Shown here: one piece after another, positions 1 through 7,680 of the stretch | Layout of the letters: the number at the start of each line of letters is the position of its first letter | How positions within the stretch are numbered: the first letter of the stretch is position 1 | Notes under the pieces: generated by a model | The model's input: the letters and a program-made list of their open reading frames with translations, nothing else | Told to the model about the DNA's origin: nothing | Database searches by the model: none | Assembly (NCBI GenBank): GCA_005239795.1 | Contig: SBBH01000032.1 | Coordinates: forward strand, 1-11,709 | Origin: Planctomycetales bacterium | Lineage (GTDB): Bacteria; Planctomycetota; SBBH01 | Reading direction: 5' to 3' | DNA length: 11,709 bases | Program-made: the position numbers and the translations under genes

Positions 1-1489
1 CGCTTCGAGAAACTTCAAAAAGGGGCCAAGCCGCGTCCAGCCCCGATTCGGCAAGCCTGAGAGAGGCTTGCTCGCGGATTTGGACCTGAGGGTCTCCCAG
101 GCGGTCAATCTCCGTGCGCAGGCGTTTGCGTTCCAGGGGGGGAAGCGCCTTCCAGCGCGGGTGTTGCCGTTCCCACCACCAACTCAGCCACAATTCCAGA
201 ATTTCCTCTGGGGTGTGCGGCACGGCGTCCGGGAAGATCTCTCGAAGTCCCTTCATGGCCAGAGAGGCCAATGCGGGATCCGCCAGATAAGCCGCCAGGA
301 GCGGCGCCGCCTGCTCGTGTTTCTGGCACGACGCGGCTCGGATGAGCTGTCTGTGCAGGTCGCCAAGGACGGACGCCTCTTCCGGCAAACGGCCGTCGAG
401 GCGGAATCCCGAGGCGCTTTTGATCGCGTAAAACGCTTTGGTCATGGATCGTCGGCTGGACTCCCCCGGGAAACGCGCGAAGAATTCAAAGCACGGGTAG
501 GTGAGATGCTTTTGCCACAATGGGCTCCATCGCAGGAGCTCCGTTTCAAAAAGGGGACGGCTTCGTTCTGAAGCGCAATGGGCCAGCGTGTACAACAGAG
601 CATCCCGCATCCAGAAAGCCTCGTTTAGATGGAGGGGAACATTGGACATTCCGTGCCAGGCCCTGTTCTCCTCCGGAAGCGGCAATTCTTCTAGGCATGC
701 GGCCAGAAACGGCTCGTTGTCGGGATCCTGAAGACCCAGCAGTCCTCGAACGTAAGTGGTCCATCGCTGCGGATCCTGTTCTTTCCGAATGAGGCTTCGA
801 AGAAAGGGGGCCGCCCGGTCTCCCAGTTCCTCCTTGGCTCGGGAGACCACGTGCCACGTGATGGTGTTTCCCGGCGGCGTTTCGCCGAGGAACGTCGCGA
901 TTGCGCGTTCCTTGGCGCCCGGATCTCTGTCTGCCAAGCCTTGCCGCAGGGTCTCGGCGCGCGCCACTGCTTCTCGGAGGCGGCGCTCAAATGCTTCCCA
1001 TAACAGTTTTTTGTCTCGGTCGAATTCGTTCTCGTCAGTCAATTGGTACGGTCCGGGATTCACAAACTGCTGATAGCGGTAAACCTGGCCGTTCTGGATC
1101 CGCCGGGCGCTGGAAAGATTGGCCAAGAGACGCCAAGATCCCGCTTGACGCGTCAGGAAGAGAACGAACCGGTCAGAATCAACCTGCGGGTCGTCCTCCT
1201 TGGCTATGATCCCGCTGACGGCGGTTTCTTCTCGTGGAGGTCGTTTTTCGACATGGACTGAAATTCCCGGCTTCAGATCTCCCTGAAAAATCTGTTCGAT
1301 TTCAAATCGGCCGTCTTCGCGCCATTTTCCCAGGAGCACGGCGTCGGCCTCGAGAGATTGGTGGAACAGGTCGTAGTGCGGGAGCATTTCGGCGCGCAGA
1401 AAGCCGGCCCACGAAAAAGTGAGGAGGATGGCGCAGACCGGCCGCAGAATTTTTGTCCTGCGTCGGTGGGCGAGGGGGCTCGAGTTCAT
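1..1489 (-). CDS. Large exported protein of unknown function, C-terminus beyond the left edge
   Basis: Seen: reading leftward from the ATG at 1489, the frame stays open for 496 codons to the window edge, with no stop. The N-terminus looks like a Sec signal peptide: a basic stretch (HRRRTKILR, residues 8-16), a hydrophobic core (about 17-31) and a likely cleavage near LRA-E (31-34). Residues about 44-80 (GRFEIEQIFQGDLKPG) resemble the short beta-rich module found near the N-terminus of many secreted repeat proteins, in which an exported protein states an 'encoded cost/flux' type motif of unknown role. The rest is helical, with Leu/Ala-rich segments around 'AAPFLRSLI' and 'AAPLLAAYLADPALASLAMKGL' that resemble HEAT-type repeats. 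Start choice: AAGG lies 8 bases before ATG 1489; ATG 1495, in frame, has it only 2 bases away. No enzyme motif was recognised. Inference: a periplasmic or surface scaffold-like protein. The open frame is firm; the function is unknown. Confidence 0.75.
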   Translation of the reverse strand, partial: MNSSPLAHRRRTKILRPVCAILLTFSWAGFLRAEMLPHYDLFHQSLEADAVLLGKWREDGRFEIEQIFQGDLKPGISVHVEKRPPREETAVSGIIAKEDDPQVDSDRFVLFLTRQAGSWRLLANLSSARRIQNGQVYRYQQFVNPGPYQLTDENEFDRDKKLLWEAFERRLREAVARAETLRQGLADRDPGAKERAIATFLGETPPGNTITWHVVSRAKEELGDRAAPFLRSLIRKEQDPQRWTTYVRGLLGLQDPDNEPFLAACLEELPLPEENRAWHGMSNVPLHLNEAFWMRDALLYTLAHCASERSRPLFETELLRWSPLWQKHLTYPCFEFFARFPGESSRRSMTKAFYAIKSASGFRLDGRLPEEASVLGDLHRQLIRAASCQKHEQAAPLLAAYLADPALASLAMKGLREIFPDAVPHTPEEILELWLSWWWERQHPRWKALPPLERKRLRTEIDRLGDPQVQIREQASLRLAESGLDAAWPLFEVSRS

Positions 1490-1495
1490 GGTCAT

Positions 1496-1617
1496 GACCT
1501 TGTCCACTCAAGATTAAACGCCGCCGCACGGCCAAAGTTCCCAAAATTCGGGCAATTTTCACCAGGAAAGGAATCTCCTGTGTGCGGCGGTTGTCGGGTG
1601 AAAGGCGGGATCCTATC
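1496..1617. promoter_or_regulatory. Divergent intergenic region with nested inverted repeats
   Basis: This gap separates the leftward secreted-protein gene from the rightward sugar operon, so it must hold promoters for both. An outer 9-base inverted repeat (CCGCCGCAC at 1521-1529, GTGCGGCGG at 1582-1590) encloses a perfect 6-base inverted repeat (AAAATT at 1543-1548, AATTTT at 1554-1559, 5-base spacer). The inner pair could be an operator for a dimeric regulator, or the whole could fold in the operon leader RNA. No convincing -35/-10 pair was found; TTTAAT on the minus strand near 1512-1517 is a possible -10 for the leftward gene. The weak GGCGGG at 1604-1609 is the only Shine-Dalgarno-like site before the ATG at 1618. 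Confidence 0.35.
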
Positions 1618-2637
1618 ATGACTGCCGAGATGCCATTTTCCTTGAAGGGCAAAAAGGTTCTCGTCACGGGGGGGACCGGCTCCATCGGCGCGGAAATCGT
1701 CCGCCAGACCCTGGCCGCTGGCGCCTCGGTCGTGCGGGTCTTGAGCCGCGATGAGACGAAGCAACAGGAACTCGCCCAGGAGCTTTCGGCCGGCACGCGC
1801 GTGCGCTTTTTGATCGGCGACGTGCGCGACATCGAACGCGTGCGACGGGCTTTTTCTGATATCGACGTCGTTTTCCACGCCGCCGCAATGAAGCACGTTG
1901 CAGCATGCGAATACAACCCGTTCGAGGCGGTTCAGACCAATGTCCTCGGGACCCAGAACGTGATCCAGGCGTCCTTGGACGTCGGCGTCTCGCGTGTCGT
2001 CATGGTTTCGACCGACAAGGCCGTGAATCCCACGAGCACCATGGGGGCCACCAAGCTCGTCGCCGAGCGGATCGTCTCAGCGGCCAACCAATGGGCCAAG
2101 GAGACGGTGTTCGCCGCGGTCCGCTTCGGGAACGTCCTGGGCTCGCGCGGCTCGATTGTGCCAGTGATTCAAGATCAGGTCGCGCGGGGTCAGCCGGTGC
2201 GGGTGAACGACCGCACCATGACCCGTTTCGTGATGACGATCCGGGATGCGGTGAGGCTGGTTCTCAAGGCCGCGGTGGCGGCCAAAGGGGGCGAGATTTT
2301 CATCCTGAAGATGCCGGCGGTGCAGGTCGAGGATCTCGTGACTGTGCTCGTCCAGCGCGCGGCGCGCCGGCTCAAGAAAGATCTCGGCTCCGTGCGCGTT
2401 GAAAAACCGCAACGCGCCCGCGGCATCGGCGAAAAACTCGACGAGGAGCTTCTCACCGCAGAGGAAATCGAGCGCACGGAGGAGACGCGGGAATTCTTCA
2501 TCGTGCATCCGGCCTGGCGAGCGCCCAAGATGCGGCTCTGGCCCAGGCCCGCGGCGGCCGTCTACCGCTCGGAGTTGTCGCATTACCTTTCCAAGAACGA
2601 GATTCACAAGCTCCTAGACAAGATCACGCCCGCTTGA
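1618..2637 (+). CDS. UDP-N-acetylglucosamine 4,6-dehydratase-type enzyme (CapD/WbpM catalytic-domain family)
   Basis: A short-form nucleotide-sugar dehydratase of 339 residues that would use bound NAD to convert a UDP-HexNAc to its 4-keto-6-deoxy form in the cytoplasm. Seen: Rossmann motif TGGTGSIG (17-24), HAAAMKHV (87-94), STDKAVNPTSTMGATK (131-146) and RFGNVLGSRGSIVP (169-182), all hallmarks of the CapD/WbpM/PglF/PseB group. At the usual catalytic Tyr the residue is Met142, followed by Lys146. This SMK arrangement is known in WbpM-like members, whereas PseB keeps Tyr. The transmembrane N-terminal half of WbpM/PglF is absent, so the enzyme is soluble. The ATG at 1618 is preferred over a start at 1582 because the added residues do not resemble the family and the Rossmann strand follows at a normal distance. 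The stop overlaps the aminotransferase start. The exact UDP-sugar product is not certain. Confidence 0.9.
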   Translation: MTAEMPFSLKGKKVLVTGGTGSIGAEIVRQTLAAGASVVRVLSRDETKQQELAQELSAGTRVRFLIGDVRDIERVRRAFSDIDVVFHAAAMKHVAACEYNPFEAVQTNVLGTQNVIQASLDVGVSRVVMVSTDKAVNPTSTMGATKLVAERIVSAANQWAKETVFAAVRFGNVLGSRGSIVPVIQDQVARGQPVRVNDRTMTRFVMTIRDAVRLVLKAAVAAKGGEIFILKMPAVQVEDLVTVLVQRAARRLKKDLGSVRVEKPQRARGIGEKLDEELLTAEEIERTEETREFFIVHPAWRAPKMRLWPRPAAAVYRSELSHYLSKNEIHKLLDKITPA

Positions 2638-3740
2638 AACAGATCCCCTTGTCGCGGCCCTGCCTCACCGGTGCTGATCGGCGTGCGGTGGCGCGCGTTA
2701 TGAAAAGCGATTTTTTATCGCTGGGGCCTGAGCTGCCGGCATTCGAGAGGGCGTTCGCGCGCTTTTCAGGGACGAGGCATGCCGTGGCTCTCTCCAGCGG
2801 AACGGCGGCGCTCCACACGGCCATGGTCGCCTGCGGCGTGGAATGCGGGGACGAGGTGGTGACGACGCCGTTCTCGTTCGTGGCGTCGGCGAACGCCCCG
2901 CTTTTTACAGGCGCGCGACCCGTCTTTGTCGATATCGACCCGGCGACTTTGAACATGGACCCAGGGAAAATCGAGCGGGCGATCACCCGGCGCACGAAAG
3001 CGATCCTGGTTGTGCACATTTTCGGGCTCCCTTGCGACATGGGGCCGATCGTGCGCTTGGCACAAAGACGCGGCCTCATCCTGATCGAAGATGCCTGCGA
3101 GGCGATCGGTGCCCTTTACCAGGGGCGCCAAGTGGGCACCTTCGGGAGATGCGCCGCGTTCGCCTTCTATCCCAACAAGCAGATGACGACAGGCGAGGGA
3201 GGGATGCTCGTCACGGATGACGCGCGCCTGGCGGAGTGCTTCCGGAGCCTGCGTAACCAAGGGCGCGGCGGGAGCGGCGGATGGCTGGACCACGTCCGGC
3301 TGGGGTACAACTATCGGCTCGACGAGATCTCCTGTGCGCTGGGGCGATCGCAGTTGGCACGGCTTCCCCAGATGCTGGCCTCGCGCGCGCGGGTGGCGGC
3401 CGAATACCACAGGCGACTCAACAGCATCCCGGGCTTGAGGCTCCTCGAAACGCCCCCGGGGTTTTTGCGTTCCTGGTTTGTTTACGTGGTGATCCTGCCG
3501 GAGGGGGTCTTGCGCACGCGTGTGCAAAAAGAGATGGCCCGGCATGGCATCGACACACGCCCCTACTTTCCGCCGATACACCGGACGCCGGCTTACCGAA
3601 AACTCGGCTTTATGGCGGGACAGTTTCCTGTGACGGAAAGCCTCTCGCAGCGCACCTTGGCGCTCCCGTTCTGGACGGGGATGCCGACGTCTCTCGTCCG
3701 GCGTGTCGCTGGCCGGTTGCGTCAGGTATTAAAAGCGTAA
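2634..3740 (+). CDS. DegT/DnrJ/EryC1/StrS-family PLP sugar aminotransferase
   Basis: A 368-residue PLP enzyme that would transfer an amino group, normally from glutamate, to the 4-keto sugar made by the preceding dehydratase. Seen: N-terminal IPLSRPCLTGAD; SSGTAAL (54-60), which contacts PLP phosphate; VVHIFGLPCDM (126-136); IEDACEAIGA (151-160) with Asp153 expected to bind the pyridine nitrogen; and FYPNKQMTTGEGG (178-190) with Lys182 as the Schiff-base lysine. Length and motif order are normal for the family. The start is TTG within TTGA at 2634-2637: the frame overlaps the dehydratase stop by 4 bases, no Shine-Dalgarno site is visible, and translation is probably coupled. The pairing suggests a UDP-4-amino-4,6-dideoxy-HexNAc as in PglF/PglE bacillosamine synthesis. 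No acetyltransferase or glycosyltransferase follows, so the final sugar is unknown. The stop is one base from the end of the convergent sulfatase gene. Confidence 0.9.
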   Translation: MKQIPLSRPCLTGADRRAVARVMKSDFLSLGPELPAFERAFARFSGTRHAVALSSGTAALHTAMVACGVECGDEVVTTPFSFVASANAPLFTGARPVFVDIDPATLNMDPGKIERAITRRTKAILVVHIFGLPCDMGPIVRLAQRRGLILIEDACEAIGALYQGRQVGTFGRCAAFAFYPNKQMTTGEGGMLVTDDARLAECFRSLRNQGRGGSGGWLDHVRLGYNYRLDEISCALGRSQLARLPQMLASRARVAAEYHRRLNSIPGLRLLETPPGFLRSWFVYVVILPEGVLRTRVQKEMARHGIDTRPYFPPIHRTPAYRKLGFMAGQFPVTESLSQRTLALPFWTGMPTSLVRRVAGRLRQVLKA

Positions 3741-3741
3741 A

Positions 3742-5127
3742 TCATCGCGCGGGGGCTGGTGTTGCCGCAAGCCAAGCCTCGAGACGGCGGCGCATGTCGC
3801 CGAGCGTCCCGGCATCCTCGGGCGAGGCCGAGAGATTTTTCATCTCGTGCGGGTCGGCCGCCAAGTCGTAAAGATATTCCTCGACGCCGGGTTTTTGCAG
3901 GTCGGCTTCGTCATGGCGGAGCCGGACATATTTCCAGCGTTCAGTCTTGACCATCTGCCAGTATCCTCCCCCAAGCTCCTTTTTCCGTTTGACTTCGGAA
4001 TAGACTTCAGCGCGCGCAGGTCTTTCCCCCGCCAAGGCCGGAAGCAGGGAACGCCCCTCGAGCCCGGCGGGCGTTTCAATCCCCGCCGCCGCCAGGACCG
4101 TGGGGAGGAAATCGACGCTCCCAGCCAGGGAGGTCACGATCGTCCCGGGCTTAATGCGCCCCGGCCAGCGCGCTAGGGCCGGCACGCGCACAGATTCCTC
4201 ATACCACACCTGCTTTCCGAAGTGGCCATGGCTTCCCATCATCCAGCCGTTGTCGCCGATCATGAGGACGAGCGTGTCGTCGGCCAGGCCCAGCGTCTCG
4301 AGTTTCGCGAGGACCCGCCCGATTTCGCGGTCAAGCATCGAGATCGTGGAATAGTAGCCCGCCCAGTCATGCCGTTTGTCCCCGGCGGTGAATTTTTGGT
4401 CCGAGGGCCAACCAGGCGGAGGGGAGATTTCTTGGATGTTGTAAGGATGCTTCGGATCGTGGAGGTATGGCAGGTGAGGGGCGGTCGTCGCGAGCCATAA
4501 AAACCAGGTCTCGTTTTTGTGCCGGTCCAGAAAATCGATCGCGGCATCGGTGAAAATCTCAGTGATGAGTCCCGGGACTCTTTTTTCAACGCCGTTTACG
4601 AGAAGCAGGGGGTTTTCGTGTGTTTTGACGCCGCCGGGGGCCAGGACCACCGGACAATCCGAAAATCCCCAGGCGGTCGGGTCCTCTCCCATGTGCGCTT
4701 TTCCCACAAATCCGGTGACATATCCGGCGGCGTTCAGATGCGTGGCGACTGTTGGGGTCCCGGGACGGAGGTCTGGAGAATCGATGTTTCGAATGACTCC
4801 ATTCTGATGCGGGTAGAGACCGCTTAAGAGCGCCGCGCGGCTCGGGCAGCACAGAGGCGAGGCGATGGTGAAGGCGTCGAAACGCACGCCATCGATGGCC
4901 AGTCGATCAAAATGTGGAGTCTTGATCGAGGTGTTGCCGTAGCACCCAAGCGCGTCCCATCGGTGGTCGTCGGTCAGGATGAAAAGGATGTTTGGCTTTT
5001 TGGCGTTTTTGTCGCCGTCTTTGTCGTTGGCGAGGAGAGGATTCAAGAAAAGGAGAAAGGTGATAAAAAACGCCGGCCAGGTTTGTTGCGTGCTAACCGT
5101 CTTGACCCAACTCCCGGGCATAAACAT
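3742..5127 (-). CDS. Exported sulfatase (formylglycine-dependent, arylsulfatase-type)
   Basis: A 461-residue sulfatase expected to hydrolyse sulfate esters outside the cytoplasm. Seen: N-terminal signal peptide with hydrophobic core WPAFFITFLLFLNPLLA (17-33) and likely cleavage after LLA; metal-site start NILFILTDDHRWD (46-58); CCPSRAALLSG (93-103), in which Cys93 is the expected formylglycine precursor of the CxPSR motif; GKAHMG (142-147), the usual GKWHLG position; HLP near 218; and GDNG (291-294) carrying the second pair of metal ligands. The C-terminus has the family LYDLAADPHEMKNLS segment (419-433). No formylglycine-generating enzyme is in view. Start: ATG 5127 has GGAAAAGG adjacent; in-frame ATG 5121 sits 5 bases after AAAGGA and may be the real start. 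Both lie inside argB, so translation is probably coupled. The substrate is not predictable from this sequence. Confidence 0.92.
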   Translation of the reverse strand: MFMPGSWVKTVSTQQTWPAFFITFLLFLNPLLANDKDGDKNAKKPNILFILTDDHRWDALGCYGNTSIKTPHFDRLAIDGVRFDAFTIASPLCCPSRAALLSGLYPHQNGVIRNIDSPDLRPGTPTVATHLNAAGYVTGFVGKAHMGEDPTAWGFSDCPVVLAPGGVKTHENPLLLVNGVEKRVPGLITEIFTDAAIDFLDRHKNETWFLWLATTAPHLPYLHDPKHPYNIQEISPPPGWPSDQKFTAGDKRHDWAGYYSTISMLDREIGRVLAKLETLGLADDTLVLMIGDNGWMMGSHGHFGKQVWYEESVRVPALARWPGRIKPGTIVTSLAGSVDFLPTVLAAAGIETPAGLEGRSLLPALAGERPARAEVYSEVKRKKELGGGYWQMVKTERWKYVRLRHDEADLQKPGVEEYLYDLAADPHEMKNLSASPEDAGTLGDMRRRLEAWLAATPAPAR

Positions 5128-6010
5128 CCTTTTCCATATTATCGATGATCATGGTTCCGGTTCCTCGGCTTGTGAAGATTTCCGAGAGAAGCGCATGCGC
5201 CGAAGTGCCGTTCAGGATGTGCGCTCGGTGGACCCCCCCTTGGACGGCGAGTAAGCACGCTCGCACCTTCGGGATCATGCCGCCGGCGATGATGCCGCGT
5301 GCCATGTCCAGCTCCGCCTGGGCCACCGTGAGGGTTGAGATGAGCCGTTTGTCCGGCCCCAAGACCCCGTCCACGTTCGTCAGGCTGATGTATTTAGCGG
5401 CTTTCAAGGCGCGCGCGATCTCCCCTCCGACGGTGTCGGCATTGATGTTCAAGATCATTCCCCCAGGATCGGAGCCAAGCGACGAGATGACCGGGATGTA
5501 GCGCTTCTCGATCAAGTCCACGAGGAGCGACGGATCCACCCCCGTCACATCCCCCACGAAGCCGAAATCGATCTGGCGCTCAAGACCCGTTGCCGGGTCC
5601 TTGATGCGCGTCACCTCGCGCTTCTTGGTCTGGAGGATGCCGGCGTCGACGCCCGAGAGACCCACGGCTTTGGCGCCGCAGTGTTGCAGGGCTGAGAGGA
5701 TTTCCACGTTGATCTTTCCGGCGAAGACCATCTTGGCGACGTCGAGATCCTTCTCGCCGGTGATGCGGCGCCCCTCGACAATTTCAGGCTTCCACCCCAG
5801 TTTTTCCGAGAGGGCGGTCGCCTGGGGCCCTCCGCCGTGCACGATGACAATGCGGATCCCCACGAGCGACAGGAGCGTCATGTCCTCGCAGATTGACGAG
5901 AGCGTCTCGTGCATGGCCGCCAGGTCCCCCCCCAGCTTGATCACAAAGGTCGCGTCGCGATAGCGTTGGATGTAGGGGATCGCTTGTTTCAAGACGCCAA
6001 CATCGTTCAT
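5093..6010 (-). CDS. argB: Acetylglutamate kinase
   Basis: A cytoplasmic enzyme that phosphorylates N-acetyl-L-glutamate with ATP, the second step of the acetylated arginine pathway. The 305 residues are a normal length. Seen: VIKLGGD (23-29) with Lys25 at the ATP site; VHGGGPQ (57-63), the glycine loop for substrate; NINADTVGGEIA near 213-224; SLTNVDGVLG for nucleotide binding; GGMIPKV; and a C-terminal segment ending EIFTSRGTGTMI. The N-terminal helix LKQAIPYIQRY precedes the kinase fold. In the known family this extension marks hexameric, arginine-inhibited enzymes, so feedback control is likely (inference). The bases before ATG 6010 read CCCTCCC, with no Shine-Dalgarno site. No other arg gene is present, and the last 29-35 bases also encode the start of the exported sulfatase, an unexpected partner. 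Confidence 0.95.
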   Translation of the reverse strand: MNDVGVLKQAIPYIQRYRDATFVIKLGGDLAAMHETLSSICEDMTLLSLVGIRIVIVHGGGPQATALSEKLGWKPEIVEGRRITGEKDLDVAKMVFAGKINVEILSALQHCGAKAVGLSGVDAGILQTKKREVTRIKDPATGLERQIDFGFVGDVTGVDPSLLVDLIEKRYIPVISSLGSDPGGMILNINADTVGGEIARALKAAKYISLTNVDGVLGPDKRLISTLTVAQAELDMARGIIAGGMIPKVRACLLAVQGGVHRAHILNGTSAHALLSEIFTSRGTGTMIIDNMEKDVYARELGQDG

Positions 6011-6028
6011 GGGAGGGAAAGTGTAACA

Positions 6029-6092
6029 GCTCGCGAGACATCAGTCATGAGACATAGTCAGGGGTCACGAGACACGAGACATGTGTCATGAG
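6029..6092. repeat. Cluster of short GAGACA / TCA(C/T)GAG repeats
   Basis: In the 159-base gap between the divergent argB and tldD genes, GAGACA occurs four times (starting at 6035, 6049, 6069 and 6076), three of them followed or preceded by TCATGAG or TCACGAG (6045, 6065, 6086). Spacing is irregular (14, 20 and 7 bases), so this is not a CRISPR or a clean tandem array. It may be an imperfect dispersed or simple repeat, or a multi-site binding region. The remaining bases of the gap, to 6169, contain no recognised promoter, and the tldD ATG has no Shine-Dalgarno site. Confidence 0.5.
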
Positions 6093-6169
6093 TGAAAAGA
6101 TCGGGGATTTCTGTGCTCTTATCGGCCAAGGCGCATGACTCGAGGCGGTTTGTGCGTTAAACTGTCGCG

Positions 6170-7642
6170 ATGCGCGACTTGGCCGACCGGGCTTTGGACG
6201 TCGCCCGAAGCGAGGGGGCGTCGTACGCCGACATCCGGATCATCCGATACCGTCGCCAGCGGATCGAGACGGAGGACAAGCGCGTCTCGGGGCTCATGGA
6301 CGAGGAGGAACTGGGCGCCGGTGTGCGCGTCATCGCCGACGGATGCTGGGGATTCGCCGGGACCGCGGAGTTGACGAAGGAGGCGATCGAGCGGGCCGCG
6401 CGCGAGGCGGTCGCGGTGGCGCGCGCGAGCAGCCTTGCGAAGCCGGATCGCCCCGTCATCCTGGCTCCCGAGCGCGTCCATTCCGTGACATTTAAGCCCG
6501 AGGTGAAAGTCGACCCTTTCACGGTGCCGATTTCCGACAAGGCGAATTTGCTGATCCGCGTGGGGGAGGCGATGCTGGCCAACGCCGCCGTCCGAAAGAC
6601 CGAGGGGTGGATGCTCTTCAAGCGCGAACAAAAACTCTTCGCCAATACCGAAGGATCTCTGATCGACATCGACGTGACCACGTCGGCGGCCGGCTACACG
6701 GCGAGCGCCGTCGCCAACAACGACTGCAAGAGCCGCTCCTTCGAGCCGCCGCCGAGGACTTCTGGCTATGAGAACATTCCCGTCGAAATGATGCTCGCCG
6801 AGGCGCCGCGCGTCGCCGAGCAGGCGGTCCAGCACTGCTTCGCGAAGGAGACGCCGGTCGGCAAGAAGGATCTGATCCTGGATCCCTTGCACCTAGCCTT
6901 GACCATCCACGAGTCGGTGGGGCATGCCACCGAGCTCGACCGGGTCTTGGGGATGGAGGAGAGCCTCGCCGGGCGGAGCTTCGCCACGCCCGAGAAGCTC
7001 GGGAACTTCCGCTACGGCTCAGGTGTCGTCAACTTCACAGCGGACAACACCCTGCCCGGAGGGCTCGCCAGCTTCGGTTTCGACGACGACGGCGTTCCAG
7101 CCCAGCGCTGGGCGATCGTGGAGGAAGGGATTCTGCGGGGGTACTCCACGAGCCGCGAGGTCGCTCCCTTCATCGGGGCCACCCAAAGCCGCGGCGGGAA
7201 CCGCGCCGACCACTGGGGATCGATCCCGATCGTCCGGATCCCGAACCTGTCGCTTGAGCCGGGACGGAAAAAACTGTCCCTCGATGAGCTTATCGCCGAC
7301 ACGGCCGATGGGATTTTCATCGAGGGAATGGGATCGTTCTCGATCGACCAGATGCGCCTCAACTTCCAATTCGGCGGCGACTGCTTCTGGGAAATAAAAA
7401 ACGGGAAGATCGTCGGGATGTTGAAGAACGTCACCTACCAGTCGATCACCCCGAAATTTTGGGGCTCCTGCGATGCGATCTGCGACGAGCGGTTCTGGGT
7501 CCCCAATGGCGTCCTGACATGCGGAAAAGGGGACCCCATGCAGATTGCTCAGATGACGCACGGCGCCTCACCGGCGCGCTTCCGCCAGATCGACGTCGGC
7601 GGGGCGTCGGCCCGTATGCGCTCGTACAAGAACCCCTCGTAG
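6170..7642 (+). CDS. tldD: TldD-type zinc metalloprotease
   Basis: The catalytic subunit of the TldD/TldE (PmbA) protease family, known for degrading unfolded peptides and maturing some ribosomal peptides in the cytoplasm. The 490 residues match TldD length. Seen: N-terminal GASYADIRIIRYRRQRI (16-32); the HExxxH zinc motif as HESVGH (247-252) followed by ATELD; FDDDGVPAQ (304-312), a typical TldD segment; TQSRGGNRADHWG (338-350); and TCGKGDPMQ (450-458), in which Cys451 matches the third zinc ligand of Escherichia coli TldD. All three ligands are intact, so it is probably active. E. coli TldD works as a heterodimer with TldE, which lacks the zinc motif; no such gene is next to it here. The gene is preceded by divergent argB and followed by a convergent coiled-coil gene. 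No Shine-Dalgarno site is seen before the ATG. Confidence 0.95.
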   Translation: MRDLADRALDVARSEGASYADIRIIRYRRQRIETEDKRVSGLMDEEELGAGVRVIADGCWGFAGTAELTKEAIERAAREAVAVARASSLAKPDRPVILAPERVHSVTFKPEVKVDPFTVPISDKANLLIRVGEAMLANAAVRKTEGWMLFKREQKLFANTEGSLIDIDVTTSAAGYTASAVANNDCKSRSFEPPPRTSGYENIPVEMMLAEAPRVAEQAVQHCFAKETPVGKKDLILDPLHLALTIHESVGHATELDRVLGMEESLAGRSFATPEKLGNFRYGSGVVNFTADNTLPGGLASFGFDDDGVPAQRWAIVEEGILRGYSTSREVAPFIGATQSRGGNRADHWGSIPIVRIPNLSLEPGRKKLSLDELIADTADGIFIEGMGSFSIDQMRLNFQFGGDCFWEIKNGKIVGMLKNVTYQSITPKFWGSCDAICDERFWVPNGVLTCGKGDPMQIAQMTHGASPARFRQIDVGGASARMRSYKNPS

Positions 7643-7680
7643 GATTCGCGCAAAAATAACTTTTGTCGTTGACCGTTGTA

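Noticed and set aside
68..1421. Several rightward open frames over the left region
   Set aside because: They overlap each other in different frames and show no family features. The leftward frame at 1-1489 is open throughout, has a signal peptide and sensible composition, and explains them as shadows.
6029..6092. CRISPR-like array
   Set aside because: Units are 6-10 bases with irregular 7-20 base spacing; there are no 24-40 base repeats or unique spacers.
7651..7665. Terminator between tldD and the coiled-coil gene
   Set aside because: The stem CAAAA/TTTTG has five mainly A-T pairs and no G/C-rich base, so it is too weak to call even though its position between convergent stops is suitable.
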